Positions 54,073-63,469 of a stretch of DNA of 64,000 bases are shown piece by piece. This DNA is from an uncultured Prevotellaceae bacterium (GTDB lineage Bacteria; Bacteroidota; Bacteroidia; Bacteroidales; Muribaculaceae), in contig ONLH01000010.1 in NCBI GenBank assembly GCA_900318645.1, positions 1 through 64,000 on the forward strand, in the 5' to 3' direction. The notes under the pieces are model-generated. The model was not told where the DNA came from and did not search any database. It saw only the letters and a list, made by a program, of their open reading frames with translations. Each line of letters starts with the position of its first letter. Position 1 is the first letter of the stretch. The translations under genes and the position numbers were made by a program.

Positions 54073-54121
54073 TTCTAGTTATAAATTCTAGATTTTCTAG
54101 AGATTCTAGATGATCTAGACA
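54073..54121 (-). repeat. Nonamer array (CTAGA type) between mutS and the U32 gene
   Basis: On the minus strand: CTAGATCAT, CTAGAATCT, CTAGAAAAT, CTAGAATTT, then ATAACTAGA, two bases before the U32 start codon. Confidence 0.7.
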
Positions 54122-54137
54122 GATTGATTTCTTGTGA

Positions 54138-56759
54138 TTATCTCTCTTTCTTGCCCGTGAGGATGCCCTTGATATCATAGAGTTTGTTGAGGGCCTCGAC
54201 GGGGGTAAGGTTGTTGATATCGATGGTGAGGATCTCGTCGCGTATCTGGCTCAGGACGGGGTCATCAAGCTGGAAGATGGACAACTGGTAGCCCGTGCGG
54301 CTGCTGGCGACATCGCCCAAGTCCTTGGTTAACGCATTATCGTTGCGGTTATTGGCTTCCAGCTGCTTGAGCACTTCATTGGCTCGCTTGACGATGGTAG
54401 GCGGCATACCGGCTAGCTTAGCAACATGGATACCGAAACTGTGTTCACTACCGCCCTTGACCAACTGGCGCACAAACACCACCTTGCCGTTGATTTCCTT
54501 GACGCTGACATTGTAGTTCACGATGCGCTTGAAGGATTTCTCCATCTCGTTCAACTCGTGGTAATGGGTAGCAAAGAGTGTCTTGGGCCTTGCCGCATGC
54601 TCGTGAATGTGTTCAACGATGCTCCAGGCGATGGAGATACCGTCGTAGGTGCTCGTACCACGGCCCAATTCATCGAACAAAATGAGACTCCGCTGACTCA
54701 TGTTGTTGAGGATGGCAGCCGCCTCGGTCATCTCAACCATAAAGGTCGATTCCCCCAACGAGATATTGTCACTGGCTCCCACACGGGTGAAAATCTTGTC
54801 CACCACACCGATACGTGCTTGCTCGGCGGGAACGAAGCTACCCATCTGCGCCATCAACGTGATGAGCGCCGTCTGTCGCAGCAATGCCGACTTACCCGCC
54901 ATATTGGGACCCGTGATGATGATAATCTGCTGATCGTCATTGCTCAGGCGGATGCTGTTGGGCACGTAAGTTTCGCCAGGGGGCAGCTGGCACTCAATGA
55001 CCGGGTGACGGCCCATCGCGATGTCGATGTCCAGACTGTCGTCAAGCACGGGACGGTTGTAGCGGTTTTCCATCGCTACACGCGTCAGGGCATTGAGGCA
55101 GTCGAGTTGGGCAATGATGGCGCTATCGTTTTGGATAGCAGGGATATACTCGGTTACAGCAGAAACCAGTTCATTGAACAGGCGGCCCTCAATGATAAGG
55201 ATTTTCTCCTCGGCACCCAGGATTTTCTCCTCATATTCCTTGAGTTCCTGGGTCACATAGCGTTCGGCATTGACAAGCGTCTGCTTGCGTATCCACTCCT
55301 CGGGCACTTTGTCCTTGTGAGTGTTGCGCACCTCAATATAGTAGCCGAACACATTATTATAAGCTATCTTCAGGCTCGGAATGCCCGTCTGATCACTCAG
55401 GTGACGCTGCATGGCCACCAAGTAATCCTTGCCGCTACTGGAGATGTCGCGCAGCTCGTCGAGCTGGGCATCCACGCCACGGCAGATGATATTACCGCGG
55501 TTGGTCTGATTGGGTGCATCGGGGTTGATTTCGCGCTCGATGCGGTCACGGATGATGGCACATGGATTCAGCTGCTCGCCCAGACTGCGCAAGACCTCAC
55601 AGGATGACTGAGAACAGTACTGCTTGATCGGCTCAATAGCCTGCAAGGCACTCTTGAGCTGAACCAGTTCGCGTGGGGTGATGCGTCCCACGGCAGCCTT
55701 ACTGGTCAGGCGTTCCAGGTCACCGATGAGTTCCAGGCGCTCCTTAATAAGTTCTCGCCCATCGGGGTCTCGCATGAAGTGCTCCACCACGTCCAAGCGA
55801 CGGTTGATAGCCTTGACATCCTGCAGCGGGAAGAGCACCCAGCGGCGCATCATGCGTCCGCCCATCGGCGAAATAGTACGGTCGATGACATCGAGCAACG
55901 ACTTGCCGTCATCACTCATGGGGGCTACCAACTCCAGGTTGCGGATGGTGAACTTGTCCAGACGCACATAGCGCTCGGCCTCGATGCGTGACAGGTGGGT
56001 GATGTGTCCCAGCTGGGTGTGCTGGGTGATGTCAAGATAGTGGAGGATGGCACCGCTAGCGATGATGGCATTGTCCATCCCCGTGATGCCGAAGCCCTTG
56101 AGGTTATGGGTCTCGAAATGCTTCAACAGACGGTCGTTGGCTGCGTCAAAGGTGAAGACCCAGTCCTCTAAGTCAAACGTCAGATAGCGCGACGAGAAAG
56201 TTGCAGCAAACCGCTGGCGATTGCTGCGCTCAATGAGCACCTCCTTAGGTGAGAAATTCACCAACAGCTTATCAACATATTCTTCCCCACCCTCGGCAGT
56301 AAGGAACTCACCCGTGCTGATGTCGAGGAACGCCACACCTAGCATCTTCTTGCCAAAGTGGACGGCTGCAAGGAAATTGTTCTCCTTGCGGTCGAGCATC
56401 GTGCCACCGACGACCACACCAGGTGTCACCAGCTCGGTGATGCCGCGTTTGACGAGTTTCTTGGTCAGCTTGGGATCCTCCAACTGGTCACAGATGGCGA
56501 CACGTTTGCCAGCCCTGACAAGCTTGGGCAGATAGGTGTCAAGGGCATGGTGGGGGAAACCCGCCATCTCGGTCGCTGCGGCAGCGCCATTGCTACGTCG
56601 TGTCAGGGTAATGCCCAGGATCTCGCTGGCAGTGACAGCGTCCTGTAAGTAGGTTTCATAGAAGTCACCCACACGGAACAGCAGTATTGCATCGGGATGT
56701 TTGGATTTCATCTCGACAAACTGCTTCATCATCGGCGTATTCAACGGATCCTTGGCCAT
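54138..56759 (-). CDS. mutS: DNA mismatch repair protein MutS
   Basis: An 873-residue MutS1 that recognises mispairs. The N-terminal mismatch-reading motif [12 protein letters not shown] (Phe-x-Glu; about 26-37), the lever/clamp region, Walker [16 protein letters not shown] (about 605-619), [15 protein letters not shown] (Walker B/signature) and the C-terminal FATHYHEL are intact. The start at 56759 is used because the -7 box (56790-56797) covers the longer frame's ATG at 56792. First gene of a unit with U32 and perhaps the PKD gene. Confidence 0.96.
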   Translation of the reverse strand: MAKDPLNTPMMKQFVEMKSKHPDAILLFRVGDFYETYLQDAVTASEILGITLTRRSNGAAAATEMAGFPHHALDTYLPKLVRAGKRVAICDQLEDPKLTKKLVKRGITELVTPGVVVGGTMLDRKENNFLAAVHFGKKMLGVAFLDISTGEFLTAEGGEEYVDKLLVNFSPKEVLIERSNRQRFAATFSSRYLTFDLEDWVFTFDAANDRLLKHFETHNLKGFGITGMDNAIIASGAILHYLDITQHTQLGHITHLSRIEAERYVRLDKFTIRNLELVAPMSDDGKSLLDVIDRTISPMGGRMMRRWVLFPLQDVKAINRRLDVVEHFMRDPDGRELIKERLELIGDLERLTSKAAVGRITPRELVQLKSALQAIEPIKQYCSQSSCEVLRSLGEQLNPCAIIRDRIEREINPDAPNQTNRGNIICRGVDAQLDELRDISSSGKDYLVAMQRHLSDQTGIPSLKIAYNNVFGYYIEVRNTHKDKVPEEWIRKQTLVNAERYVTQELKEYEEKILGAEEKILIIEGRLFNELVSAVTEYIPAIQNDSAIIAQLDCLNALTRVAMENRYNRPVLDDSLDIDIAMGRHPVIECQLPPGETYVPNSIRLSNDDQQIIIITGPNMAGKSALLRQTALITLMAQMGSFVPAEQARIGVVDKIFTRVGASDNISLGESTFMVEMTEAAAILNNMSQRSLILFDELGRGTSTYDGISIAWSIVEHIHEHAARPKTLFATHYHELNEMEKSFKRIVNYNVSVKEINGKVVFVRQLVKGGSEHSFGIHVAKLAGMPPTIVKRANEVLKQLEANNRNDNALTKDLGDVASSRTGYQLSIFQLDDPVLSQIRDEILTIDINNLTPVEALNKLYDIKGILTGKKER

Positions 56760-56782
56760 CTTGAGTCTTTCTAATTTGATTA

Positions 56783-56838
56783 TAACCTGCAAAATTACTA
56801 AAAAGACTTTAGACTTTAGACCTTAGACTTCAGTTTTT
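56783..56838 (-). promoter_or_regulatory. mutS promoter with heptamer repeat
   Basis: On the minus strand, CTGAAGT CTAAGGT CTAAAGT CTAAAGT CTTTTTAG (56832 down to 56798) leads directly into -7 box TAATTTTG (56797-56790) and CAGGTT. Confidence 0.7.
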
Positions 56839-56927
56839 GCAAAAAAGAGACGGTCTCGGGAGAGGTGAAATCTGCCAGAAATTGCGGAGCATAATGACAG
56901 GCACGGTATTTGCCAAGTTCAAGGGTG

Positions 56928-58073
56928 ATGTTTATCTATACTTATACCGAAGCCGAGGGAACCGAGTCACGCCGCGTGGCTGGGGAAATCGACCATATAC
57001 TGAAGCCCGCTTTTGGCGACAGGCCAGGAGCCAACGGACACCAAGCAACAGGTCCTCGCTTAAGCGCAAAGATGTTGCAAGAGTATGAAGCCGCCCGCAA
57101 CGAGCTGATCAACGGCATTATTACCCCTGACATGGTAGAGCTGGTTGATATGGACAACTACGGCATTGGCCTAAACGTGAAAGCCCCATGCGGACTGACA
57201 TTATGTCATGCTGTCCAAGGCAACAATGTGAGGGCACGCATCGATATTGAGGATTTGCATTATCACCAGCAGTGGAGCGGAGCCCCGATGGAGGTCATCG
57301 ACCGCAGCCGCGTGGTAGAGTCCTCGCAGGTTTTCCTGGAACATGCTGCCGAGTGGAGAGAACAGCTTGCTGCAGCCTTCAAGGCGGACAGCAAGGGCGT
57401 GAAGATGCGCAACATGGCGATGAACAACATGGATGCCTACCTGGCTCGATACTTTGACGGCACGGGCATCACCTACTTCTTTGACAAGCGCCATGCCGAC
57501 GGACACAAGGCCCGCCTGCTCATCCACTTGAACCGCTACAAGACATTGGACCTGCCCATTCCCCACGACGACTTCATCAACCATCTGGACCTCATCAAGC
57601 CCTATATGGTAGAGTTTGCCTATATGGCGCGTGACGGACGTTTCACGGTCCGTGGCGAGGTGCGCGACGACTGGCAACAGGCTCCGCAGCCCGGCGGCGA
57701 ACCTGAGGAAGAGAAACCCATTCCTCATGGTGTAAAAGGCTTGCTTCACCGCCTGACACACAGCAACGGTAAGCAAAAAGCCGTTGAGGAGCCCAAGACG
57801 CAGCTCCAGAAGCTGGTTGACGACTTTTTCCAAGGCAAGAAATGGCAATACCACCTCACCGAGGACGAGGAGGAAGGGCGCCGCGAACTGCACATCCGCC
57901 TGAGCCGTGGTAAGGCGATGATCATCGACCTGTCCCAGGGCGGTGACATCAAGGGACGCATCACCCACGATATGGCTTACATTACCCGTCTGGTAGAACT
58001 TGCCAAGATGTTCCCCTACCGCCTCACCGGCCCTCGCAAGAAGGTCGAATGGATTACCGCCCCGAAAGAATAA
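56928..58073 (+). CDS. Unrecognised protein with two related domains, upstream of a MoxR/VWA pair
   Basis: A 381-residue soluble protein I do not recognise. No signal peptide or membrane segment. Two segments look like diverged copies: about 180-245 (TYFFDKRHADGHKARLLIHL ... LIKPYMVEFAYM..GRFTVRG) and about 305-375 (QYHLTEDEEEGRRELHIRLS ... LVELAKMFPYRLTG). Between them is a charged, Pro-rich linker (about 246-300). An N-terminal helical part (about 20-175) precedes. The start at 56928 (MFIYTYTEAEG) is chosen; 56910 is possible. It lies 46 bases before the MoxR-type gene on the same strand, so it probably serves that system. Could be a client, adaptor or substrate-recognition subunit. Confidence 0.6.
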   Translation: MFIYTYTEAEGTESRRVAGEIDHILKPAFGDRPGANGHQATGPRLSAKMLQEYEAARNELINGIITPDMVELVDMDNYGIGLNVKAPCGLTLCHAVQGNNVRARIDIEDLHYHQQWSGAPMEVIDRSRVVESSQVFLEHAAEWREQLAAAFKADSKGVKMRNMAMNNMDAYLARYFDGTGITYFFDKRHADGHKARLLIHLNRYKTLDLPIPHDDFINHLDLIKPYMVEFAYMARDGRFTVRGEVRDDWQQAPQPGGEPEEEKPIPHGVKGLLHRLTHSNGKQKAVEEPKTQLQKLVDDFFQGKKWQYHLTEDEEEGRRELHIRLSRGKAMIIDLSQGGDIKGRITHDMAYITRLVELAKMFPYRLTGPRKKVEWITAPKE

Positions 58074-58081
58074 ACACCCAT

Positions 58082-58116
58082 CTTTAAACTTTAAACACTA
58101 AACACTAAACTAAAAT
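58082..58116 (+). repeat. Heptamer array upstream of the MoxR-type gene
   Basis: CTTTAAA CTTTAAA CACTAAA CACTAAA CTAAAAT: five 7-base units ending three bases before the ATG at 58120. Confidence 0.72.
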
Positions 58117-58119
58117 ATA

Positions 58120-59190
58120 ATGGCTATCACCATCAACACTGGCGACCTCAAGACAATTCTCGAGACCACGCCATCGACACAGAACATCCTGCTCGTGGGT
58201 AAACACGGCATCGGAAAGAGTGAAATCATCACCCGACACTTTGAGGACCAAGGCATTCCCGTCATCGCCCTGTTCTTGGGACAGATGAGTGACCCAGGCG
58301 ACCTCATCGGTCTGCCCAACAAGGATGAAGCAACCGGCAAGACAGAGTTCATGCCTCCCTACTGGTTCCCCATGGATGACCAGCCCGTGGTACTCTTCCT
58401 TGACGAGATGAACCGCGCACGTCCCGAAATCCTGCAATCGGTCATGGACCTGTCGCTCAACCGCAAGTTGGCTGGCCGCTCGCTGCCCCCTGGCAGCCGT
58501 GTCATTGCTGCCGTCAACGACGGTGAAGAATATCAGCTGACCGACCTTGACCCCGCGTTGGTATCGCGTTTCAACGTCTATTTCTTCTCCCCGACGGTGG
58601 GCGAATGGCTCTTCTGGGCGAAGCAGCACGACGTGGACCAGCGCGTGATCAACTTCATCGAGGAGCACCCCGACGAGTTGGAGAAAAACGTGGACATCAA
58701 CAAGGGCACCTTTGACAAGACACCCGACCGTCGTGCATGGGTACGCGTGTCGGGAATGTTGAAGGCGTGCGGTAACATCACCGACATGAACCGCCTAGCC
58801 AAGATGATTACCGGTGTCATCGGAGCCCGCTCAGCCTCGATGTTCATTCAGTCGCTCAACCAGTCTCGCATGCTCACCGCACGCGATGTGCTCAGTGACT
58901 TCGCCGCTTGCCAGCAGGACCTCTCCACCTACACCATGCCCCAGATGGCCATCATCAACGAGGGCATCTACCAGGTACTGGAACTCGGCGTGGACAGGAA
59001 GGCGGTAGAAGGCGTGGGACGCAACCTGGTGCGCTACATCCAGTGGATGCTGAGCAACAACCGTCAAGAGGCGATTGCCCACTTCGCATCGTTCTTTGAG
59101 AACGCCACCTACCCCAACGCCAATGCCTTCATCATGATGGACTGCCGCGACGCGTTGCAGTTGATTAACCAAATGATTGCCAATCTATGA
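58120..59190 (+). CDS. MoxR/AAA_5-type AAA+ ATPase
   Basis: A 356-residue AAA+ ATPase. Walker A GKHGIGKS (27-34), Walker B VVLFLDEMN (D95, E96), and sensor/arginine-finger segments RVIAAVNDGE (about 127-136) and DPALVSRFNVYFF (about 144-156) are intact. The DPGDLIGLPN stretch (about 58-67) is typical of MoxR-like proteins that work with VWA partners as chaperones or metal-insertion factors (as NorQ/NorD, CoxD/CoxE, RavA/ViaA). It overlaps the VWA gene by 4 bases, indicating tight coupling. Confidence 0.85.
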   Translation: MAITINTGDLKTILETTPSTQNILLVGKHGIGKSEIITRHFEDQGIPVIALFLGQMSDPGDLIGLPNKDEATGKTEFMPPYWFPMDDQPVVLFLDEMNRARPEILQSVMDLSLNRKLAGRSLPPGSRVIAAVNDGEEYQLTDLDPALVSRFNVYFFSPTVGEWLFWAKQHDVDQRVINFIEEHPDELEKNVDINKGTFDKTPDRRAWVRVSGMLKACGNITDMNRLAKMITGVIGARSASMFIQSLNQSRMLTARDVLSDFAACQQDLSTYTMPQMAIINEGIYQVLELGVDRKAVEGVGRNLVRYIQWMLSNNRQEAIAHFASFFENATYPNANAFIMMDCRDALQLINQMIANL

Positions 59191-60377
59191 CCGTCGGCGA
59201 GCGCATAAAAGCCATTTCCCAAGACTGGTTCCTCACCGAGCCGCTCATCTTTGCCGTGTTCTGTACCCATGCCCTGAAGCGTAACGACAACATGGGCTGT
59301 GACATGCGCTGCGGCAAGGGCCTCATCGAGTACAACCCCGACAAACTGGAGCACTTCGATGACAACCAATTGGCACTGCGCCTCAAGGCCGAGGTGGTAC
59401 GCATCATCCTTAAGCACCCCTACCAGCGCCAGCCCTACAATCCGCGCCGCGACGTGATGCGCTTGTCGAGCGACCTGACGTTGTGTGACAACCTGGAGGG
59501 TATGGACACCATCGGGCTGGAGCCGCCACGCATCTTTAACGTGCCGCGTGACCAAGCGTTTGAGCAGTATTACTCGCTCATGGCAGGCCAGGTGTTGCAG
59601 CTTGAACAGGATGCTGACGGCAACGGCATCCCCATTGACATGAACCTGCCCGGCGATGGTAATGGCGATGGCGACAGCCTGACCGAGGACCTGCTGGAGG
59701 CCGATGCCGGAGCGTCGCTGTGGGACGAGGACGAACTGATGAGCGAGAAGGTGAACCACGAGATCGAGACCGCCCAACGGTGCAATCAGTGGGGTTCACT
59801 GGGCGGTGACCTGCGTGCCTTGATCGAGAGCACACTGGTGAGCAAGCAGAACTTCCGCGCCATCCTCAGCCAGTTCCGTGCCAGCATCTTGAGCACCAAG
59901 CGGCACCTGACGCGCATGAGGCCCAACCGACGCTACGGTTGGGATGCGATGGGCAGCCAGTATGCCTATAGCACGCGGCTGCTGGTCGCCGTCGATGTCA
60001 GCGGCAGTGTCCCCGACGAGGACATCAAAAAGTTCCTCGCCGTCATCAACCGCTTCTTCAAGCAGGGTATCGAAAGCATCGAAGTCATTGAGTTTGACAG
60101 CAAAATCACCACCGAGAAGCCCATAGCCCTCAAGCAGGCGGCCAACGGTATCCGCGTCATCGGGCGCGGCGGCACCAATTTCCAGCCTGCCATCGACTTC
60201 TATTACGAGCACGAGGAGTATGACGGATTGGTGTTCCTCACCGACGGCTACGCCCCCACTCCCAAACTGCCCGACGACAAGCGCCACAAGCCGCTGGCAT
60301 GGATTCTCACCACCCATGGCGGCAACGAGGACAACCTGCGACCCTTAGGCCCCATCGTCCGCATCGAGGGACTATAG
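59187..60377 (+). CDS. VWA-like (DUF2201-type) protein with degenerate metallopeptidase motif
   Basis: A 396-residue protein. The N-terminal part resembles the DUF2201 putative metallopeptidase domain, but where members have an HExxH helix this one reads KAEVVRIILKHPYQR (about 67-81), lacking both His of HExxH. An acidic linker (about 138-185) leads to a VWA-like domain with an intact MIDAS: DVSGSV (D270, S272, S274), GGTNF (about 332-336) and LTDGYAP (about 354-360). It is presumed to pair with the overlapping MoxR-type ATPase. Client unknown. Confidence 0.8.
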   Translation: MTVGERIKAISQDWFLTEPLIFAVFCTHALKRNDNMGCDMRCGKGLIEYNPDKLEHFDDNQLALRLKAEVVRIILKHPYQRQPYNPRRDVMRLSSDLTLCDNLEGMDTIGLEPPRIFNVPRDQAFEQYYSLMAGQVLQLEQDADGNGIPIDMNLPGDGNGDGDSLTEDLLEADAGASLWDEDELMSEKVNHEIETAQRCNQWGSLGGDLRALIESTLVSKQNFRAILSQFRASILSTKRHLTRMRPNRRYGWDAMGSQYAYSTRLLVAVDVSGSVPDEDIKKFLAVINRFFKQGIESIEVIEFDSKITTEKPIALKQAANGIRVIGRGGTNFQPAIDFYYEHEEYDGLVFLTDGYAPTPKLPDDKRHKPLAWILTTHGGNEDNLRPLGPIVRIEGL

Positions 60378-60454
60378 ATACCGTTTTCATCATCACAAAA
60401 AACGTGACTAAGAGATGTCTCTTTAGTCGCGTTTTTGCATTTGTAGCCAAAAAA

Positions 60455-60504
60455 CTGAAAACTGAAAACTGAAGACTGAAAACTTTTTACTATCTTTGCA
60501 GGTT
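60455..60504 (+). promoter_or_regulatory. parC promoter with heptamer repeat
   Basis: CTGAAAA CTGAAAA CTGAAGA CTGAAAA CTTTTTA (60455-60489) leads directly into -7 box TATCTTTG (60491-60498) and CAGGTT, 24 bases before the ATG. Confidence 0.72.
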
Positions 60505-60521
60505 AAAACGCTATATTTAAT

Positions 60522-63278
60522 ATGAAGAAAGACGACGACGAACTGGAAGGCATGGAGACTCAGGAGCCTACCGAGGATCCCCAAGGCAACGACAACGGCA
60601 ACGATGCCCCCACCCCCGACGGTGGTGACGGCGGCGATGACGGCAATGAGCCACAGGCCCACTCCAGCTACCAGGTGCCTAAAGATAAGAAGCTGCAGCT
60701 CAGCGGCATGTACGAGAATTGGTTTCTCGACTATGCTTCCTATGTGATTCTCGAGCGTGCCGTGCCTCACATCGAGGATGGCTTCAAGCCCGTGCAGCGA
60801 CGCATCATGCATGCCATGAAGGAAGCCGACGACGGCCACTTCAACAAGGTGGCCAACATCGTGGGCTTGACGATGCAGTACCACCCTCACGGTGATGCTT
60901 CCATCTACAGTGCACTGGTGCAGTTGGGACAGAAGGAGCTGCTCATTGACACCCAGGGTAACTGGGGTAACATCCTCACCGGCGACGGTGCGGCTGCTGG
61001 CCGTTACATCGAGGCCAGATTGAGCGAGTTTGCCCTCGATGCGGTCTATAACCCCAAGGTAACCGACTGGGGACTGTCCTACGACGGCCGCAAACGCGAA
61101 CCGCTGACGCTGCCCGCCAAATTTCCCTTGCTGCTGACACAGGGCGCCGAGGGTATCGCCGTCGGCCTGTCATGCAAAATTCTGCCGCACAACTTCAACG
61201 AGGTCTGTGATGCGGCCATCAGCTACCTGCGCGGCGAGGAATTCCACCTCTACCCCGACTTCCAGACGGGCGGCTACATCGACGTGAGCCACTATAATGA
61301 CGGCGAGCGCGGCGGCTATGTTCGCGTACGTTCCAAGATAGAGAAACTCGACAACAAGACATTGCTGGTCAAGGACGTCCCCTATGGCAAGACCACCAGC
61401 ACGGTCATCGAGTCCATCCTCAAGGCTGGCGAGCGCGGCAAGATCAAAATCCGTAAAGTCGAGGACAATACCAGCGCCACGGCCGAGATTATCGTCTCCC
61501 TCCAGGCGGGCACGAGCAGCGACATTGCCATCGATGCCCTGTATGCCTTCACCGACTGTGAAATCTCCATCTGGCCCAACTGCTGCGTCATCAAGGACCA
61601 GAAGCCGCAGTTCCTCACCGTGAGCGACGTGCTGCGCTACAGTGTGGACCGCACACGCGACATCCTGCGCCACGAGCTCAACATCCAGCGCGGCGAGACC
61701 ATGGAGGCCCTGCATAACGTGTCACTGGAAAAAATCTTCATCGAGGAACGCATCTACAAGGACAAGGAGTTTGAGAACGCTAAGGATCAGGAAAAGGCCC
61801 TCAAGCACATCGACAAGCGTTTGAAGCCCTACAAGCCGCAATTTTACCGCGAGATTACCCAGGATGACCTGCTGCGCCTGCTCGAGATCCCGATGAAGCG
61901 CATCATCAAGTACAACAGCGATAAGGCCGAAGAGAACATCGCGCGCCTGAAGGAACGCATCGAGGACATCGACTACAAGCTGGCCCACCTGACGGAGTAC
62001 ACCATCGAGTGGTACGATGGACTGAAGACCAAGTACGGGTCCAAATACCCGCGCCGCACCATCATCCGCGAGTTTGACACCATCGTCGCCAGCAAGGTCG
62101 CCGAGGCCAACCAGAAGCTCTATATCAACCGCACTGACGGCTTCATCGGCACGTCGTTGAAGAAGGACGAGTTTGTGTGCAACTGCTCGGACATCGATGA
62201 CATCATCATCTTCTACAAGGACGGCAAGTTCAAAGTCACCAAGGTGGCCGAAAAAATCTACGTGGGCAAGAACATCCTGTACCTGAACGTGTTCAAGAAA
62301 GGTGATGACCGAACTATATATAATGTGTTGTACCTAGATGGACGCGGCGGAACGACCTACATGAAGCGATTTGCCGTGACAGGTATCACGCGCGACAAGG
62401 AGTATGACATCACCCAGGGTAAGCCAGGCAGCAAGATTGTATGGTTCACCGCCAACCCCAACGGCGAGGCCGAGGTGCTACGCATCACCCTCAAACCCAA
62501 ATTCAGGTTGAAGATCCTGCAGTTTGACGTCAATCTGGCAGATCTGGCCATCAAGGGCAAGCAGGCACGTGGCAACATCGTGACCAAGAATGAGATTCAC
62601 CGCATCTCGCTCAAGGAAGCGGGCCAATCAACGCTGGGCGACCGCGAAGTGTGGTTCGATCCGGACATCCTGCGCATCAACTACGAGGGCCACGGACGCT
62701 CGCTGGGCCTGTTCGGTGGCGACGACCGCATCCTGGTCATCATGCAGGGTGGCGAGTTCTACACCACCAGTGCCGAGGCGACCAACCACTATGACGAGGG
62801 CATCCTGCGCATTGAGAAATTTGACAAGGGCAAAGTGTGGACAGCCGTGCTTGACGATGCCGACCAGGGACACCCCTACGTGAAGCGTTTCACCCTTGAG
62901 GACAACACCAAGAAGCAGAGCTTCATCGGCACCAATCCCGAGTCACACCTGTTGCTGCTCAGCGATGAGCCGTGTCCGCGCTTCGAGGTGAAGATGGGTG
63001 GCGGCGATGCCTTCCGCGAGCCGTTCATTATTGACGCCGAGGAGTTTATCGGCGTGAAGACCTTCAAGGCCAAGGGGCGCCGCGTGACCAACTGGGAAGT
63101 GGCCAACATCACCGAGATTGAGCCGCGTGAGCCGGCTCCCGTCGAGGAGGCAGAGCCGACTGTGGCTACGCCCGACGAGGACGACAACAGCACCAGGCCC
63201 ATCAACGACGGCATCAGCCAGGACGAAGTGCTCGACAGCTTCACTGGCCAGCAGCGCATCCCCTTTGACGAAGAATAA
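60522..63278 (+). CDS. parC: DNA topoisomerase IV subunit A (ParC-like)
   Basis: A 918-residue type IIA topoisomerase A subunit. An acidic, low-complexity N-terminal extension of about 50 residues precedes the catalytic core: DGFKPVQRRIMHAM (about 86-99), the active Tyr162 in AAGRYIEARLSEFA, and the YHPHGD motif (about 120-125). The C-terminal DNA-wrapping domain lacks a clear GyrA-box, fitting ParC over GyrA, though the partner gene is not visible. The tail is again acidic. The promoter carries a heptamer array. Confidence 0.88.
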   Translation: MKKDDDELEGMETQEPTEDPQGNDNGNDAPTPDGGDGGDDGNEPQAHSSYQVPKDKKLQLSGMYENWFLDYASYVILERAVPHIEDGFKPVQRRIMHAMKEADDGHFNKVANIVGLTMQYHPHGDASIYSALVQLGQKELLIDTQGNWGNILTGDGAAAGRYIEARLSEFALDAVYNPKVTDWGLSYDGRKREPLTLPAKFPLLLTQGAEGIAVGLSCKILPHNFNEVCDAAISYLRGEEFHLYPDFQTGGYIDVSHYNDGERGGYVRVRSKIEKLDNKTLLVKDVPYGKTTSTVIESILKAGERGKIKIRKVEDNTSATAEIIVSLQAGTSSDIAIDALYAFTDCEISIWPNCCVIKDQKPQFLTVSDVLRYSVDRTRDILRHELNIQRGETMEALHNVSLEKIFIEERIYKDKEFENAKDQEKALKHIDKRLKPYKPQFYREITQDDLLRLLEIPMKRIIKYNSDKAEENIARLKERIEDIDYKLAHLTEYTIEWYDGLKTKYGSKYPRRTIIREFDTIVASKVAEANQKLYINRTDGFIGTSLKKDEFVCNCSDIDDIIIFYKDGKFKVTKVAEKIYVGKNILYLNVFKKGDDRTIYNVLYLDGRGGTTYMKRFAVTGITRDKEYDITQGKPGSKIVWFTANPNGEAEVLRITLKPKFRLKILQFDVNLADLAIKGKQARGNIVTKNEIHRISLKEAGQSTLGDREVWFDPDILRINYEGHGRSLGLFGGDDRILVIMQGGEFYTTSAEATNHYDEGILRIEKFDKGKVWTAVLDDADQGHPYVKRFTLEDNTKKQSFIGTNPESHLLLLSDEPCPRFEVKMGGGDAFREPFIIDAEEFIGVKTFKAKGRRVTNWEVANITEIEPREPAPVEEAEPTVATPDEDDNSTRPINDGISQDEVLDSFTGQQRIPFDEE

Positions 63279-63287
63279 CGACAAAAA

Positions 63288-63469
63288 AGGAAGACAATAA
63301 ATACAATAATGACAATGCTATCCAGGTTCATACGCAGCAGGGAAAATGCCAATTTCGCTAATTTCACGAATTGCTTGTTTTATAAATTCGTGGAATTAGT
63401 CAGATTCGTGAAATTCGCATTGAAAAAACAGCGCGGATGCCATAGTGTTTATTGTACTTATTGTTTTCC
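63288..63469. repeat. Composite palindrome after parC
   Basis: Outer arms GGAAGACAATAAATACAATA-type (63288-63312) and the near complement (63445-63469) match the outer arms at 5568-5726. The inner dyad is AATTTCGCTAATTTCACGAATT-like (63351-63371) against AATTCGTGGAATTAG and ATTCGTGAAATTCGC (63386-63418). It overlaps the start region of the next gene. Confidence 0.65.

Noticed and set aside
54426..55607. 393-codon plus-strand frame inside mutS
   Set aside because: Antisense shadow of a clear MutS; arises from codon bias in the real frame.
56837..57088. Overlapping frame at 56837 that suggested a frameshifted start of the unknown gene
   Set aside because: The frame beginning at 56928 is consistent to the end and the other frame shows no family resemblance.
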